17,729 nucleotides of DNA from Treponema sp. (GCA_031283505.1 JAITBO010000357.1:1-17729), one strand, 5' to 3'; positions 7,428 to 15,163 are shown, counted from the first letter of the stretch. A program made the numbers and translations. Notes: generated from the letters alone by a model not told the origin.

Positions 7428-8397
7428 TCCTGGGTGGAATTCGGATAGTTCTTCCCGAGATAATAAAATCCGGGTTTCTGATACTATTAAACCGGGCGAT
7501 GCGAGGATAAAGCCAGGGGTTGCGATAGAAAGCCTCCGAAATATCCCAAAGAGTGTCCCCCCACCGTATGCGATAAGGGTGACCTTCCCGGGGAATGGTT
7601 GTAGGAACATTGTAGGAAGCAACCGGGGGATTCCGTCCGCTTCTCCGCGGAGCCGCCTTCCGGTCATTTGACACCGCAACTGCCGCCGGCGGGACGGTCG
7701 GGGCTTCTATTATGGGCGCTTTGGTCCGGGGCGGTTCAGCAGGAGGCGGCTCGGGAACGGGCACAATCGCTGGTTCCGATTTTGGAGGCTCAGGGATTGA
7801 AGGCGGCGGTTCAGAGGCCGGCTGGGTCTGAACCGGCGGCGGGGCGGTAACCGTTTCCCTGGCGCTTTGTTTGCCCTTATCCCGGAAGACGAAGAACCAC
7901 AACCCAAACCCCAGAAGAATGATCAGCACTCCGATAATGATCAGAACAACCCACGGGAATTCTTTAGCGGAAGCGGCTTTTTCATAGAGTCCCTGAGGCG
8001 GCGGCTCATGGGAATCAAGTTCAAAATCAGGAAGTTCCAGTTCCCGGTTTTCCTCGTCTATGGATTTGAGGGACACGCTCAGGTGTAGGTGCTCCGCCTT
8101 GGAGGAAGGATCCATATCTGTAGCGTCTGCGGTAATTTCACCATTGGCATTGGATGCGATGATCAACTCCACCGAAGGTTCGCCTTTTGGTTTCTCCTTA
8201 ATCTTTTCAACTACAATACTGCCTATGTAGAGCGCGTCGGCCATGGATCGGGTAAAACTCTTATAGAGATCGATCTGCATACTTTTTTGAGTATCATGGA
8301 CCGTGGTAAGGATGAGCCGCTTTTTTACATTCGAATTTTCTTCGAGAATGGAATAGAATTCCCCATTAGCGAGTTTTATGCCAATAGTAGAAGCCAT
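7423..8397 (-). CDS. Membrane LysM protein with Hsp70 substrate-binding-like domain
   Basis: A 324-aa protein starting at ATG 8397, with AAGGAG (8406-8411) 8 nt upstream. Residues about 3-115 follow the DnaK beta-sandwich substrate-binding domain end to end: an opening S/T-x-GI, DTQKSMQIDLY in the place of DnaK's DNQSAVTIHVL, PKGEPSVEL for PRGMPQIEV, and ANGEITADATD for ADGILHVSAKD. No Hsp70 ATPase domain precedes it. One membrane helix spans about 148-171, then a Pro/Glu/Ala-rich linker, then a LysM module at about 273-322 (GDTLWDISEAFYRNPWLYPRIARFN). LysM binds peptidoglycan, so the C-terminus should be periplasmic and the Hsp70-like domain cytoplasmic. The basic residues after the helix fit this topology poorly, so it remains uncertain. 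It is first in an operon with the transglycosylase and ftsK, suggesting a role at the cell wall or septum. Confidence 0.85.
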   Translation of the reverse strand: MASTIGIKLANGEFYSILEENSNVKKRLILTTVHDTQKSMQIDLYKSFTRSMADALYIGSIVVEKIKEKPKGEPSVELIIASNANGEITADATDMDPSSKAEHLHLSVSLKSIDEENRELELPDFELDSHEPPPQGLYEKAASAKEFPWVVLIIIGVLIILLGFGLWFFVFRDKGKQSARETVTAPPPVQTQPASEPPPSIPEPPKSEPAIVPVPEPPPAEPPRTKAPIIEAPTVPPAAVAVSNDRKAAPRRSGRNPPVASYNVPTTIPREGHPYRIRWGDTLWDISEAFYRNPWLYPRIARFNSIRNPDFIISGRTIRIPPRN

Positions 8398-8421
8398 TAA
8401 TCAAACTCCTTCTTCCCTATG

Positions 8422-8450
8422 ACTGTAGACAGGGCGTAAAGGTTTGTCAA
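8422..8450 (-). promoter_or_regulatory. Promoter of the LysM-transglycosylase-ftsK operon
   Basis: On the minus strand a perfect -35 TTGACA (8445-8450) is followed after 17 bp by TACAGT (8422-8427), four of six bases of the -10 consensus. Transcription would begin near 8415, leaving a short leader of about 18 nt that contains the ribosome binding site. It faces away from the TPR gene. Confidence 0.6.
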
Positions 8451-8484
8451 TGCAAAGGCGCCCGATTATTTATAAGTATCGGCG

Positions 8485-8490
8485 TATAAT
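8485..8490 (+). promoter_or_regulatory. Predicted -10 box for the TPR gene
   Basis: TATAAT matches the consensus exactly, but the sequence 17 bp upstream (8462-8467) is a poor -35. A start near 8497 would give a leader of about 34 nt. It lies back to back with the operon promoter at 8422-8450. Confidence 0.4.
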
Positions 8491-8530
8491 TTCTCTTGAG
8501 GAGATACTATTTTTTCTCGATAATAGGAAT

Positions 8531-9907
8531 ATGGGTGGTATGATTCCTATTTTGGTTGTTGTTATAGTTCTTACCCTGGGGGTTATCGGGGTTATGTATA
8601 TCCTGGGCCGTTCCAAAGGCGGTCCGGGGCCGTTGAAACGGAACAAAGGGACGGACGCCGTTTTAAAGGAAGCCCAGAAACGGCTGGCCCAGAATCCGAA
8701 GGATCCTCAGGGGCTTAGGGCAGCCGGGAATGTTTACTTTGAAGAACAATCCTGGGATAAGGCATATAAAACTTTTGAAGCCTTGCTTGAAACCGGCGCA
8801 AATGACAACGAAGTATATACGCGCTATGGCCTTTCCGCGGTGAAACTGGGACTTTTTGAAGAAGCCTATAAGGGCCTGGCCATGGCCAGGGCTCAGAAAC
8901 AGGATAACTTTGAAGTGAATTATAACCTTGGGGTTCTGGAATTTCAGCGGAATAATTATGAAAAGGCCATACCTATACTCCAACAGGCCCGCTCTCAGGA
9001 CCCCGAACACGCGCCTACCCTCCGCTATCTGGGTCATGCATTCTTCAGAATAAAAAAGTACAAGGAAGCAATGTCTTTAATCCGCAAGGCCATAGACATG
9101 GCGCCGGAAGACAAGGAGTCCCTCTACACCCTGGCGGAATGTTACCTTGAAGCCGGGCAGATCGAGCAGGCTGTGAAGATATTCAACCACCTCAGGCCGG
9201 ACCCGGTAATGGGACCCGGCGCCTGTCTCATGTGTGGCACCATCAACATGGAGCGCCACCAGTACGACCAGGCTATAGAAGATTTCGAGATCGGCTTGAA
9301 GCATCAGAACATCAAACCCGACGTGGCCCTGGATCTCAAATACAAACTAGCCACAGCCTGTCTTAAACAAAACGAAATCGGCAAGGCCCTGGATTATCTT
9401 AGGGACATACAGATGACTAACGCGGCCTACAAAGATGTCTCCGCTCTTCTTGGAAGATACCAGGAACTCAACGCGAACAAAAACCTTCAGATTTTCCTGA
9501 TGGCGCCTTCCTCCGATTTTGTGGCTCTGTGCAGGAAAATCGTGATGACCTATTATCCCAAGGCCAAGATTAAAATTTCCAATATATCGGTTCATAAAAA
9601 TGAATGGGCGGATATTCTGGCCGAAGTCAATACCCCCAAATGGTCGGATGTGGTGATGTTCCGTTTCATCCGTACTCAAGGATCTATCGGGGAACTCATC
9701 TTCCGTGATTTTCATTCTCATTTGAAGGATGTTAAGGCCGGCAAAGGTATCTGCATTGCCGTAGGAACCTTTACGGAGGAAGCGAAGCGCTATACCGAAG
9801 CCCGTCTTATAGACCTTATCGAAAAAGATAGGCTCTCCGCCATGCTCAATACCATAGACGCCAAGGCAACCGCCCTGGCCCCTGCTGCGGCAAAAGGCCG
9901 CAAATAA
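8531..9907 (+). CDS. Membrane-anchored TPR protein with Mrr-like C-terminal domain
   Basis: A 458-aa protein if started at ATG 8531; ATG 8540 is also possible, and neither has a well-spaced ribosome binding site (AGGA at 8525-8528). The frame continues upstream to a TTG at 8444, but that would place the start before the predicted promoter. Residues about 4-25 form one hydrophobic anchor (PILVVVIVLTLGVIGVMYIL), so this is not a cleaved lipoprotein. Residues about 40-310 are a run of TPR units with typical A8/G/A20 positions. Residues about 318-440 resemble the Mrr-type restriction endonuclease fold, ending in the family-like segment GICIAVGTFTEEAKRYTEARLIDLI. The catalytic D...E/QxK signature is not evident (FRFIRTQ stands where QxK is expected), so an enzyme activity is doubtful. 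It is probably a scaffold; the partner is unknown. Confidence 0.82.
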   Translation: MGGMIPILVVVIVLTLGVIGVMYILGRSKGGPGPLKRNKGTDAVLKEAQKRLAQNPKDPQGLRAAGNVYFEEQSWDKAYKTFEALLETGANDNEVYTRYGLSAVKLGLFEEAYKGLAMARAQKQDNFEVNYNLGVLEFQRNNYEKAIPILQQARSQDPEHAPTLRYLGHAFFRIKKYKEAMSLIRKAIDMAPEDKESLYTLAECYLEAGQIEQAVKIFNHLRPDPVMGPGACLMCGTINMERHQYDQAIEDFEIGLKHQNIKPDVALDLKYKLATACLKQNEIGKALDYLRDIQMTNAAYKDVSALLGRYQELNANKNLQIFLMAPSSDFVALCRKIVMTYYPKAKIKISNISVHKNEWADILAEVNTPKWSDVVMFRFIRTQGSIGELIFRDFHSHLKDVKAGKGICIAVGTFTEEAKRYTEARLIDLIEKDRLSAMLNTIDAKATALAPAAAKGRK

Positions 9908-9916
9908 AAAATATTT

Positions 9917-9975
9917 GAGCCTGTTCCAAAACTAATTGACTGTGCGCTAAGCGCGCACGGTTTTGGAGCAGCCTC
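9917..9975 (+). other. Nested inverted repeat between two co-directional genes
   Basis: The outer arms GAGCCTGTTCCAAAAC (9917-9932) and GTTTTGGAGCAGCCTC (9960-9975) pair over 14 of 16 positions. They enclose a second perfect 6-bp hairpin, GTGCGC/GCGCAC (9942-9947, 9953-9958), with a 5-nt loop. Only a weak T-run follows, so it may act as a partial terminator or an RNA-processing structure between the TPR gene and the small gene at 9995. Its arm sequence recurs at 5177-5194. Confidence 0.7.
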
Positions 9976-9994
9976 ATTTTAAAAGGAGATTTAT

Positions 9995-10219
9995 ATGCCG
10001 GAACCAGCGAAACGTGACGCCAAAGCCCCCAAATTTCTCGAACTTACCATCAAAGACAGCGACGGTAAAGTCTGGTCAACCATCTATGCCCATGGAAAGG
10101 ACTTTTCCACCGGTTCGGTGGGCTATTTCGCCTCAGACAAAATCGTCAACCCGGAAAGCGCCGAACGCTACCAGTGCAGCCTGAGCTTTACGCTCATCGG
10201 GTCTAAACCGGCAAAGTAA
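9995..10219 (+). CDS. Small conserved-looking protein, 74 aa, unknown
   Basis: This begins at ATG 9995 with a good AAGGAG (9983-9988) six bases upstream, the best support for a real gene. The product is short, soluble and mixed in charge, with a beta-strand-like pattern (FLELTIKDSDGKVWSTIYA, GYFASDKIV, YQCSLSFTLIGS). It has no signal peptide, membrane segment or metal-binding cluster, and I do not recognise the family. It lies 87 nt after the TPR gene, beyond a large stem-loop, and converges on the alpha-glucosidase gene with 22 nt between the stops and no clear terminator. Confidence 0.75.
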   Translation: MPEPAKRDAKAPKFLELTIKDSDGKVWSTIYAHGKDFSTGSVGYFASDKIVNPESAERYQCSLSFTLIGSKPAK

Positions 10220-10241
10220 GCTGCGGATTGGCGCCGAAAGA

Positions 10242-11924
10242 TCAGCCGTTCATACCGATCAGCAGAGCTTCCCTGGGTTCCAGCGTGAGCTTTCCGTTGA
10301 CGGCTGTTCCGGGCGGCATGAGGTTCCCCAGCCATACAATGCCGGAGGAACCCGCCCCCACAGCCTGAAAATCGACGGTCTTCGGAACATCCGCGAAATT
10401 GCCCAGGACCAGCGCCCGTTCCCGGCCATATTTGCGTTCATAAACGAAAAGCAGATCGTCGCCGGCAGGGAGGGGGTTTATTTCCCCTTCAAAAAAGAGG
10501 GCGGCGTGATCCTTGCGGAGGCGTATCATCTTTTTATAAAACGCCAGTACCGATCCGTTGTCCCATTCCTGAGTTTCTGCGTTGAGTTCCCTGTAATCGG
10601 GATGAACGGGGAGCCACGGTTTTCCGCACGTAAAGCCCGCCTCCGGCGAAGCGTCCCAAAGCATGGGAGTCCGGGCGTTGTCCCGGGAACGCCGGGCGAC
10701 AATGGCAAAGGCTTTTTCTTCGGAAAATCCGCGGGCAAGGCAACGTTTGTACTGATCGATGGTGCTTACATCGTTGAATTCGTCCATGCTTTTCCAGGGA
10801 TAATTCGTCATTCCCAATTCCTGCCCCTGATAGACGAAGGGAATCCCCCGGAGGAAAAAGAAGAGCGTACCCAGCAGAGTTTTGCCCTCCCTGGTCCGCG
10901 TGTGGGGTTCAAGAAACTTATCCGGACTTCTGTTTTGATCGTGATTTTCAAAGTACGGCGCGGCATATCCGGCCCTGCTGATATTTTTTTGTACTTCGTA
11001 GAGGGTATCCCGCAGTTTTGCCGGTGGCACATCTCTAAGTACATACCACGCGCCGTTTTCTATGTCGAGTTCAATGTGGGTAAAATCGAAGTAGGTTGAA
11101 AAGAACCCGTTCTTGCCAATGAAGGACTCAAGGTGATGTTCCTCAATCCCCATGGCTTCCGCCACTGTAAAGACATCCTGGCCGCAAAAAGCCTTGTCCC
11201 GCATTTCTTCCAGGAATTTTTCGATGCCGGGATACATACGGCTCCAGGGATCGAGGGACCCCAAACCGTCCGGGCCGTTGACCGGCGCGTCAGGGAACTT
11301 TTGGTTTTTCTTGATGTACACAATGGCGTCTATCCTGAAGCCGGCAACGCCCCTGTCAAGCCACCGGCGGATCATGGCGTAGAGCGCCTCCCGCATTTTT
11401 GGGTTTTCCCAGTTGAGGTCCGGCTGTTCGACAGCAAATGTGTGATAATAAAAAAAGTTGTCCTGTGCGGGCAAAGGCTCCCAGACCGGCCCGCCAAAGA
11501 GGGAACGCCAATTGTTGGGCGGCTTGCCGTTTTTCCCCTCCCGGAAAATGTAAAAGTCCCGGTACGGACTTGCGGGGTCCGAAACCGCGCTCAGAAACCA
11601 GGGATGCCTGTTAGACGTGTGGTTCAGTACCAGGTCCAGGAGTATCCTGATGCCCCGCGCCCCGGCCCCGGCAATAAGACGGTCCATGTCCTCCATGGTT
11701 CCAAAAGCCGGATAGATGGCTTCGTAATCGGACACATCGTACCCGTTATCCACCATGGGGGAGTCAAACACCGGACAGAGCCAGATCGTGTTGATCCCCA
11801 GGTCCGCAAGGTAATCCAGTTTAGAGACAATCCCCGGCAAGTCGCCCACTCCGTCCCCGTTAGAATCCTTAAAACTCCGGGGATATATTTGGTAAACGAT
11901 TGCGTTGTGCCACCATATTGACAT
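10242..11924 (-). CDS. GH13 alpha-glucosidase (oligo-1,6-glucosidase type)
   Basis: A 560-aa cytoplasmic glycoside hydrolase that should release glucose from the non-reducing end of short alpha-glucosides. The start ATG 11924 has a strong AAGGAGGA (11931-11938) six bases upstream. Conserved GH13 regions are in order: the calcium-type loop DSNGDGVGDL (about 20-29), DLVLNHTS (about 97-104), GFRIDAI with nucleophile Asp199, TVAEAMG with acid/base Glu256, and ENHDQNRS with Asp329. The family signature SRDNARTPM..WD is also present. Length and order fit the oligo-1,6-glucosidase, trehalose-6-phosphate hydrolase and dextran glucosidase group. The residue after the nucleophile, which helps set linkage preference in this group (Val for 1,6, Thr for 1,4), is Ala, so the substrate is left open. 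It lies 68 nt downstream of an MFS-like transporter in the same direction. Confidence 0.93.
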   Translation of the reverse strand: MSIWWHNAIVYQIYPRSFKDSNGDGVGDLPGIVSKLDYLADLGINTIWLCPVFDSPMVDNGYDVSDYEAIYPAFGTMEDMDRLIAGAGARGIRILLDLVLNHTSNRHPWFLSAVSDPASPYRDFYIFREGKNGKPPNNWRSLFGGPVWEPLPAQDNFFYYHTFAVEQPDLNWENPKMREALYAMIRRWLDRGVAGFRIDAIVYIKKNQKFPDAPVNGPDGLGSLDPWSRMYPGIEKFLEEMRDKAFCGQDVFTVAEAMGIEEHHLESFIGKNGFFSTYFDFTHIELDIENGAWYVLRDVPPAKLRDTLYEVQKNISRAGYAAPYFENHDQNRSPDKFLEPHTRTREGKTLLGTLFFFLRGIPFVYQGQELGMTNYPWKSMDEFNDVSTIDQYKRCLARGFSEEKAFAIVARRSRDNARTPMLWDASPEAGFTCGKPWLPVHPDYRELNAETQEWDNGSVLAFYKKMIRLRKDHAALFFEGEINPLPAGDDLLFVYERKYGRERALVLGNFADVPKTVDFQAVGAGSSGIVWLGNLMPPGTAVNGKLTLEPREALLIGMNG

Positions 11925-11939
11925 ATTTTTTCCTCCTTA

Positions 11940-11959
11940 ATACCCTAAAATACCCTAAA
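11940..11959 (-). repeat. Two tandem 10-bp units before the alpha-glucosidase
   Basis: ATACCCTAAA occurs twice head to tail, exactly one helical turn apart, just upstream of the ribosome binding site of the alpha-glucosidase gene. A related ACCCTAAAC occurs in the gap after the binding-protein gene near 15932-15941. It could be a regulator's direct-repeat site, or a slippage product. Confidence 0.5.
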
Positions 11960-11992
11960 CGGAAGTTTCCGATAAGGCCGTCCCGAACCTCA

Positions 11993-14278
11993 TCATCCTT
12001 TCAGCCGGCGGGTCCAGACCCTGAGCTGCCAGGCGGACCAATGGGCGATGAGAAGCTGAAGGCGGTTGTGGGAGATAAGCTCATCGTCCAGCACCGCTTC
12101 CGAGAGGATCACCGCGATCAGCGTATCGGCGATTTCATCGGGGAGTTCCAGTATCCACCGGGAGAGAAGCGCGCCGTTATGATCCCTCACATAGGCGGAC
12201 ACTGCGGTTTGCAGGATGTCTGCCTGTTTGTCGATTTCCGCCAGAGCGCGCCTTTTCCGTCTCGTCCTCCGTCCGCCGAACGCGGAATTGTAAAATTCGA
12301 CGGCGGCTTCAGCCTCGTCCAAGGCAAGGGTTACCACCAGGGATTTATCATCCAGAAAGCGGACGAGAAGCTGGTAGAACTGATTTTGCGTGTTCAGAAT
12401 ACTTGCCATGGACAAGACCACCTGATCCCTAAGGTAGGGTGGAGGATCCGCGCCCCGCAGTATGTCCAGAAGCGTAGAAAGGGAATTGGGGGAACGGTAT
12501 ATCCCAAAAGCCTCTACTCCCATAATTTTGAGCCGGGGATTATTGGTGTTTGCAATAAGCTCTTCAATACGAGGCCGGAAGGCTTCGTCTTTAAGCCGTG
12601 CCAGGGCGATCATCGCCTCGCCCGCCAGCATATAATCTTCCGAGGTGACCAGTTCCCGCAGCACAGGTATTGCCGACGTACAGCCGTGAGTCCCCAGAAT
12701 ACGGGCGGAATAGTATGCGGTAGTATAGGGATTGTTGATCAGATCGGCCATGAGCGCTTTCTCCGCATCCTCGTTCAAGGTTTCCAGAGCCCCCAGCGCC
12801 CGGAGCGATTCCTGGCGCACCGTCAGCCTGGGGGAACGGGCCCTGTACAGGAGCCCGCGGAGGGACAACCTGGAAGGCGTATCGTGAAGCGCTTCCAGAA
12901 GGGCCTCTTCTTCGGTAGTGTCCTGGGACTTGCTCAACTTTTCCAGCAAGGTGATGGCCTTGAGATCTCGAGGAGAAAACATCACCTCCAGGGCGCCCAT
13001 GAAAGGCAGGGATCCCAGAGGCACAAGTTTCCGCTGGAGGATCAGAATGACAACCGTTATCATGGTGAGGATGCCGTAGAGTATCTTATAAGAAATGAAG
13101 TTGGAAACCCCAAAACCGGCGAACATATCCAGAAACATACCGGCCAGGAAGGAACCCGCCGCGCCGGAAACGCCGAACATAAAGAAATAGAGAATGCCCA
13201 TGTCCATCATGAATTCCGCCGGAATAAGGGCAAGAAAGTAAGTCTGTGCGATCCCTTCGGCTCCCAAAAAACCAAAGTTGATGATAAAGAACATGAAGGT
13301 AAGGTAGAGGACAACAGTAACCGTATTGTCTATTGCCGAAGAGGGAAAAAAAATGACAGGAACCATCCCCGCAAGGCTGATAATCGTACAGACAATGTAA
13401 ATAGGCTTGACACCAATTCTGTCCACAAGGAATTTGATGAACAGTCCTATCATCAAATTTCCCATGCCTCCGAAAACCGAATACAAGGCAACCATCCCGT
13501 CTCCCTGGTTGAACACCTCCCGAGCGTATACGGTGATAAAAGCCCTTGCAATACCGGAAACAAAAGCCAACTGTACCAGTACGATGATAAAATGCTTAAT
13601 CGGAGGCCGGGAAAACGCCTCCCGAAAGATGCCGAAAAAACTCATGCTCCTGTTTCCGCCGTCCGTTTCCGGCTCGGGCAGTTTCAACACCATGACTCCG
13701 CTCGTCACTCCTCCGGCGATACCTGCGGCAATGATGACGGCGTACAGAAACAAAGGCGGGTCCCGGCCTAAAACCATTGCGATAGCAAAACTGGAGAACA
13801 TGGCTACCGCGCTGTTGATGATCTGAATCTGGGTCATGTAACTGCCCCGGTCGGGCCCTGCCGCCAACTGATCCAGCACGGGGTTGTTGGCGATCATCCC
13901 GATACCGCGGCTTGCATGAAAAGTAAACACTCCCAGGATGATCAGCCCCACCCCTATATCCGGACGCCCGGCAGACACCGCCGCCGGAACCATGAGTATA
14001 GGACTCATACCCACAGCCCTGAAAATCCAGGCCGCTCCGTAGATCTTTATAATAGGAATCTTTTTGGTCAGAATCTTTCCCAAAGGCAGGAAAAAAAACG
14101 ACACGTACACCATGGCGTTGATAAGGCCGATGACCGTGGAAGAAGCGTTAAGCCGCATCGCCAGAAGGATGATGATGGTCCCAACCAAAAACTGCCAGGA
14201 GAAAGAGTTAAACACGTTGAACAAATTATATATATCTCTGGCTTTTGCCAGGCGGTACGGTGAAAGCATAGCGGCCAT
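11993..14278 (-). CDS. MFS-like transporter fused to C-terminal HEAT repeats
   Basis: A 761-aa protein if started at ATG 14278. The frame is open to 14362, but the upstream part overlaps a good promoter and has no ribosome binding site. Residues about 20-440 contain around twelve hydrophobic helices of a major-facilitator-like carrier, with short basic loops between helices. Residues about 450-645 are helical repeats of HEAT/PBS-lyase type (for example ILGTHGCTSAIPVLRELV and VEAFGIYRSPNSLSTLLDIL), followed by a basic stretch (GGRRTRRKRR) and a final helical segment to 761. A normal MFS carrier is about 400-450 aa, so about 300 residues are an added soluble, probably cytoplasmic, domain. The substrate cannot be read from sequence. 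The alpha-glucosidase 68 nt downstream hints at a sugar, but the spacing does not prove an operon. Confidence 0.8.
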   Translation of the reverse strand: MAAMLSPYRLAKARDIYNLFNVFNSFSWQFLVGTIIILLAMRLNASSTVIGLINAMVYVSFFFLPLGKILTKKIPIIKIYGAAWIFRAVGMSPILMVPAAVSAGRPDIGVGLIILGVFTFHASRGIGMIANNPVLDQLAAGPDRGSYMTQIQIINSAVAMFSSFAIAMVLGRDPPLFLYAVIIAAGIAGGVTSGVMVLKLPEPETDGGNRSMSFFGIFREAFSRPPIKHFIIVLVQLAFVSGIARAFITVYAREVFNQGDGMVALYSVFGGMGNLMIGLFIKFLVDRIGVKPIYIVCTIISLAGMVPVIFFPSSAIDNTVTVVLYLTFMFFIINFGFLGAEGIAQTYFLALIPAEFMMDMGILYFFMFGVSGAAGSFLAGMFLDMFAGFGVSNFISYKILYGILTMITVVILILQRKLVPLGSLPFMGALEVMFSPRDLKAITLLEKLSKSQDTTEEEALLEALHDTPSRLSLRGLLYRARSPRLTVRQESLRALGALETLNEDAEKALMADLINNPYTTAYYSARILGTHGCTSAIPVLRELVTSEDYMLAGEAMIALARLKDEAFRPRIEELIANTNNPRLKIMGVEAFGIYRSPNSLSTLLDILRGADPPPYLRDQVVLSMASILNTQNQFYQLLVRFLDDKSLVVTLALDEAEAAVEFYNSAFGGRRTRRKRRALAEIDKQADILQTAVSAYVRDHNGALLSRWILELPDEIADTLIAVILSEAVLDDELISHNRLQLLIAHWSAWQLRVWTRRLKG

Positions 14279-14285
14279 ATATTTA

Positions 14286-14314
14286 TATATAGCTCTTTGG
14301 AGGTGAAATGACAA
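14286..14314 (-). promoter_or_regulatory. Promoter giving a probably leaderless MFS-HEAT mRNA
   Basis: On the minus strand TTGTCA (14309-14314) and TATATA (14286-14291) each match consensus at five of six bases, with a 17-bp spacer. Transcription would start around 14279-14280, at or one to two bases before ATG 14278. No ribosome binding site is present, consistent with leaderless translation. Confidence 0.5.
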
Positions 14315-14341
14315 GATATTCCGGTTTGAAATTCGGGCGCA

Positions 14342-14363
14342 TTTGCGGCGTAGACACCGCAAA
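14342..14363 (-). other. Stem-loop after the ABC transporter operon
   Basis: A perfect 7-bp stem TTTGCGG/CCGCAAA (14342-14348, 14357-14363) closes an 8-nt loop 36 nt after the stop of the ABC ATPase gene. It lacks a T-run on the minus strand, so it is at best a weak terminator or a 3'-end stabiliser. Confidence 0.4.
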
Positions 14364-14398
14364 CCGGGCTATCCGCTCCTGTCCCTTGCGCGTTTCAG

Positions 14399-15148
14399 TC
14401 AGTTCCGGGTAAGCCGCGCCAAAAACGCCCTGGTCCTTTCCTTCCGGGGATTGTCGATCACCTCCGTAGCGGGACCTTCTTCAATAATGGCGCCGCCGTC
14501 CATGAACAGAACGCGGTCGGCTACTTCCCGGGCAAAGGGAATCTCGTGGGTTACGATGACCATGGTCATTTTTTCCGCCGCCAGATTGCGGATAACCCTG
14601 AGTATGTCCCCGGTAAGCTCCGGATCGAGGGCGCTGGTAGGTTCGTCGAAAAAGAGTATCTCCGGGTCCAGGGCAAGAGCCCGGGCGATGGAGACCCGTT
14701 GCTGCTGTCCGCCGGAAAGCTCGCAGGGGTAAGACGCCGCCTTGTCGGAAAGGCCCATCTTTTCGAGAAGCGACCTGGCCCGTTCTTCCGCTTCGGCCTT
14801 GCCCCGGCGCAGCACCCGTACCTGGGCTTCAGTGATATTCCGCGTTACTGAAAAATGGGGAAAGAGATTGAAATTCTGGAACACCAATCCTACTTTAAGG
14901 CAGATTTCGCGCAGGGCGTCCCTGTGGGCATAGATCCCATCGTGTACCATATCCCTGCCGGTAAGCGTAATGCTGCCGCCGTCAACAAGTTCGAGGTGGG
15001 TCACGCAGCGGAGCAGCGTAGACTTCCCCGATCCCGAAGGCCCGATAATGGCCACAACTTCTCCCCGGTTTACCGTAAAGGATATGCCCTTTAAAACTTC
15101 AAGAGAACCAAAAGATTTTGAAAGTTCCCGGACAGCAATCACTTCCAT
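14399..15148 (-). CDS. Polar amino-acid ABC transporter ATPase
   Basis: A 249-aa ATP-binding subunit of the GlnQ/HisP type that powers import through the permease encoded just upstream. Walker A is GPSGSGKST at 36-44. The Q-loop lies in VFQNFNLFPH, the signature LSGGQQQR is at about 144-151, Walker B with the catalytic Glu is in ILFFDEPTSALD, and the switch His is in VTHE. Length and motifs are standard for the family. It starts at ATG 15148, 15 nt after the permease stop, with a purine-rich AAAGGCGG upstream. It is the last gene of the three-gene importer operon and has nothing unusual. Confidence 0.95.
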   Translation of the reverse strand: MEVIAVRELSKSFGSLEVLKGISFTVNRGEVVAIIGPSGSGKSTLLRCVTHLELVDGGSITLTGRDMVHDGIYAHRDALREICLKVGLVFQNFNLFPHFSVTRNITEAQVRVLRRGKAEAEERARSLLEKMGLSDKAASYPCELSGGQQQRVSIARALALDPEILFFDEPTSALDPELTGDILRVIRNLAAEKMTMVIVTHEIPFAREVADRVLFMDGGAIIEEGPATEVIDNPRKERTRAFLARLTRN

Positions 15149-15163
15149 TTAATGTTCCGCCTT

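Noticed and set aside
7428..7679. N-terminal extension of the transglycosylase inside the LysM gene
   Set aside because: It would bury the lipoprotein signal peptide about 85 residues inside the protein and overlap the LysM codons.
11900..13771. 623-aa plus-strand ORF
   Set aside because: Antisense to the MFS-HEAT gene; His/Gln/Arg-rich translation with no domain.
14308..14412. 34-codon plus-strand ORF with GGAGGTG just upstream
   Set aside because: It is antisense to a promoter and to the end of the ABC ATPase gene, with too short a spacing, so it is probably chance.
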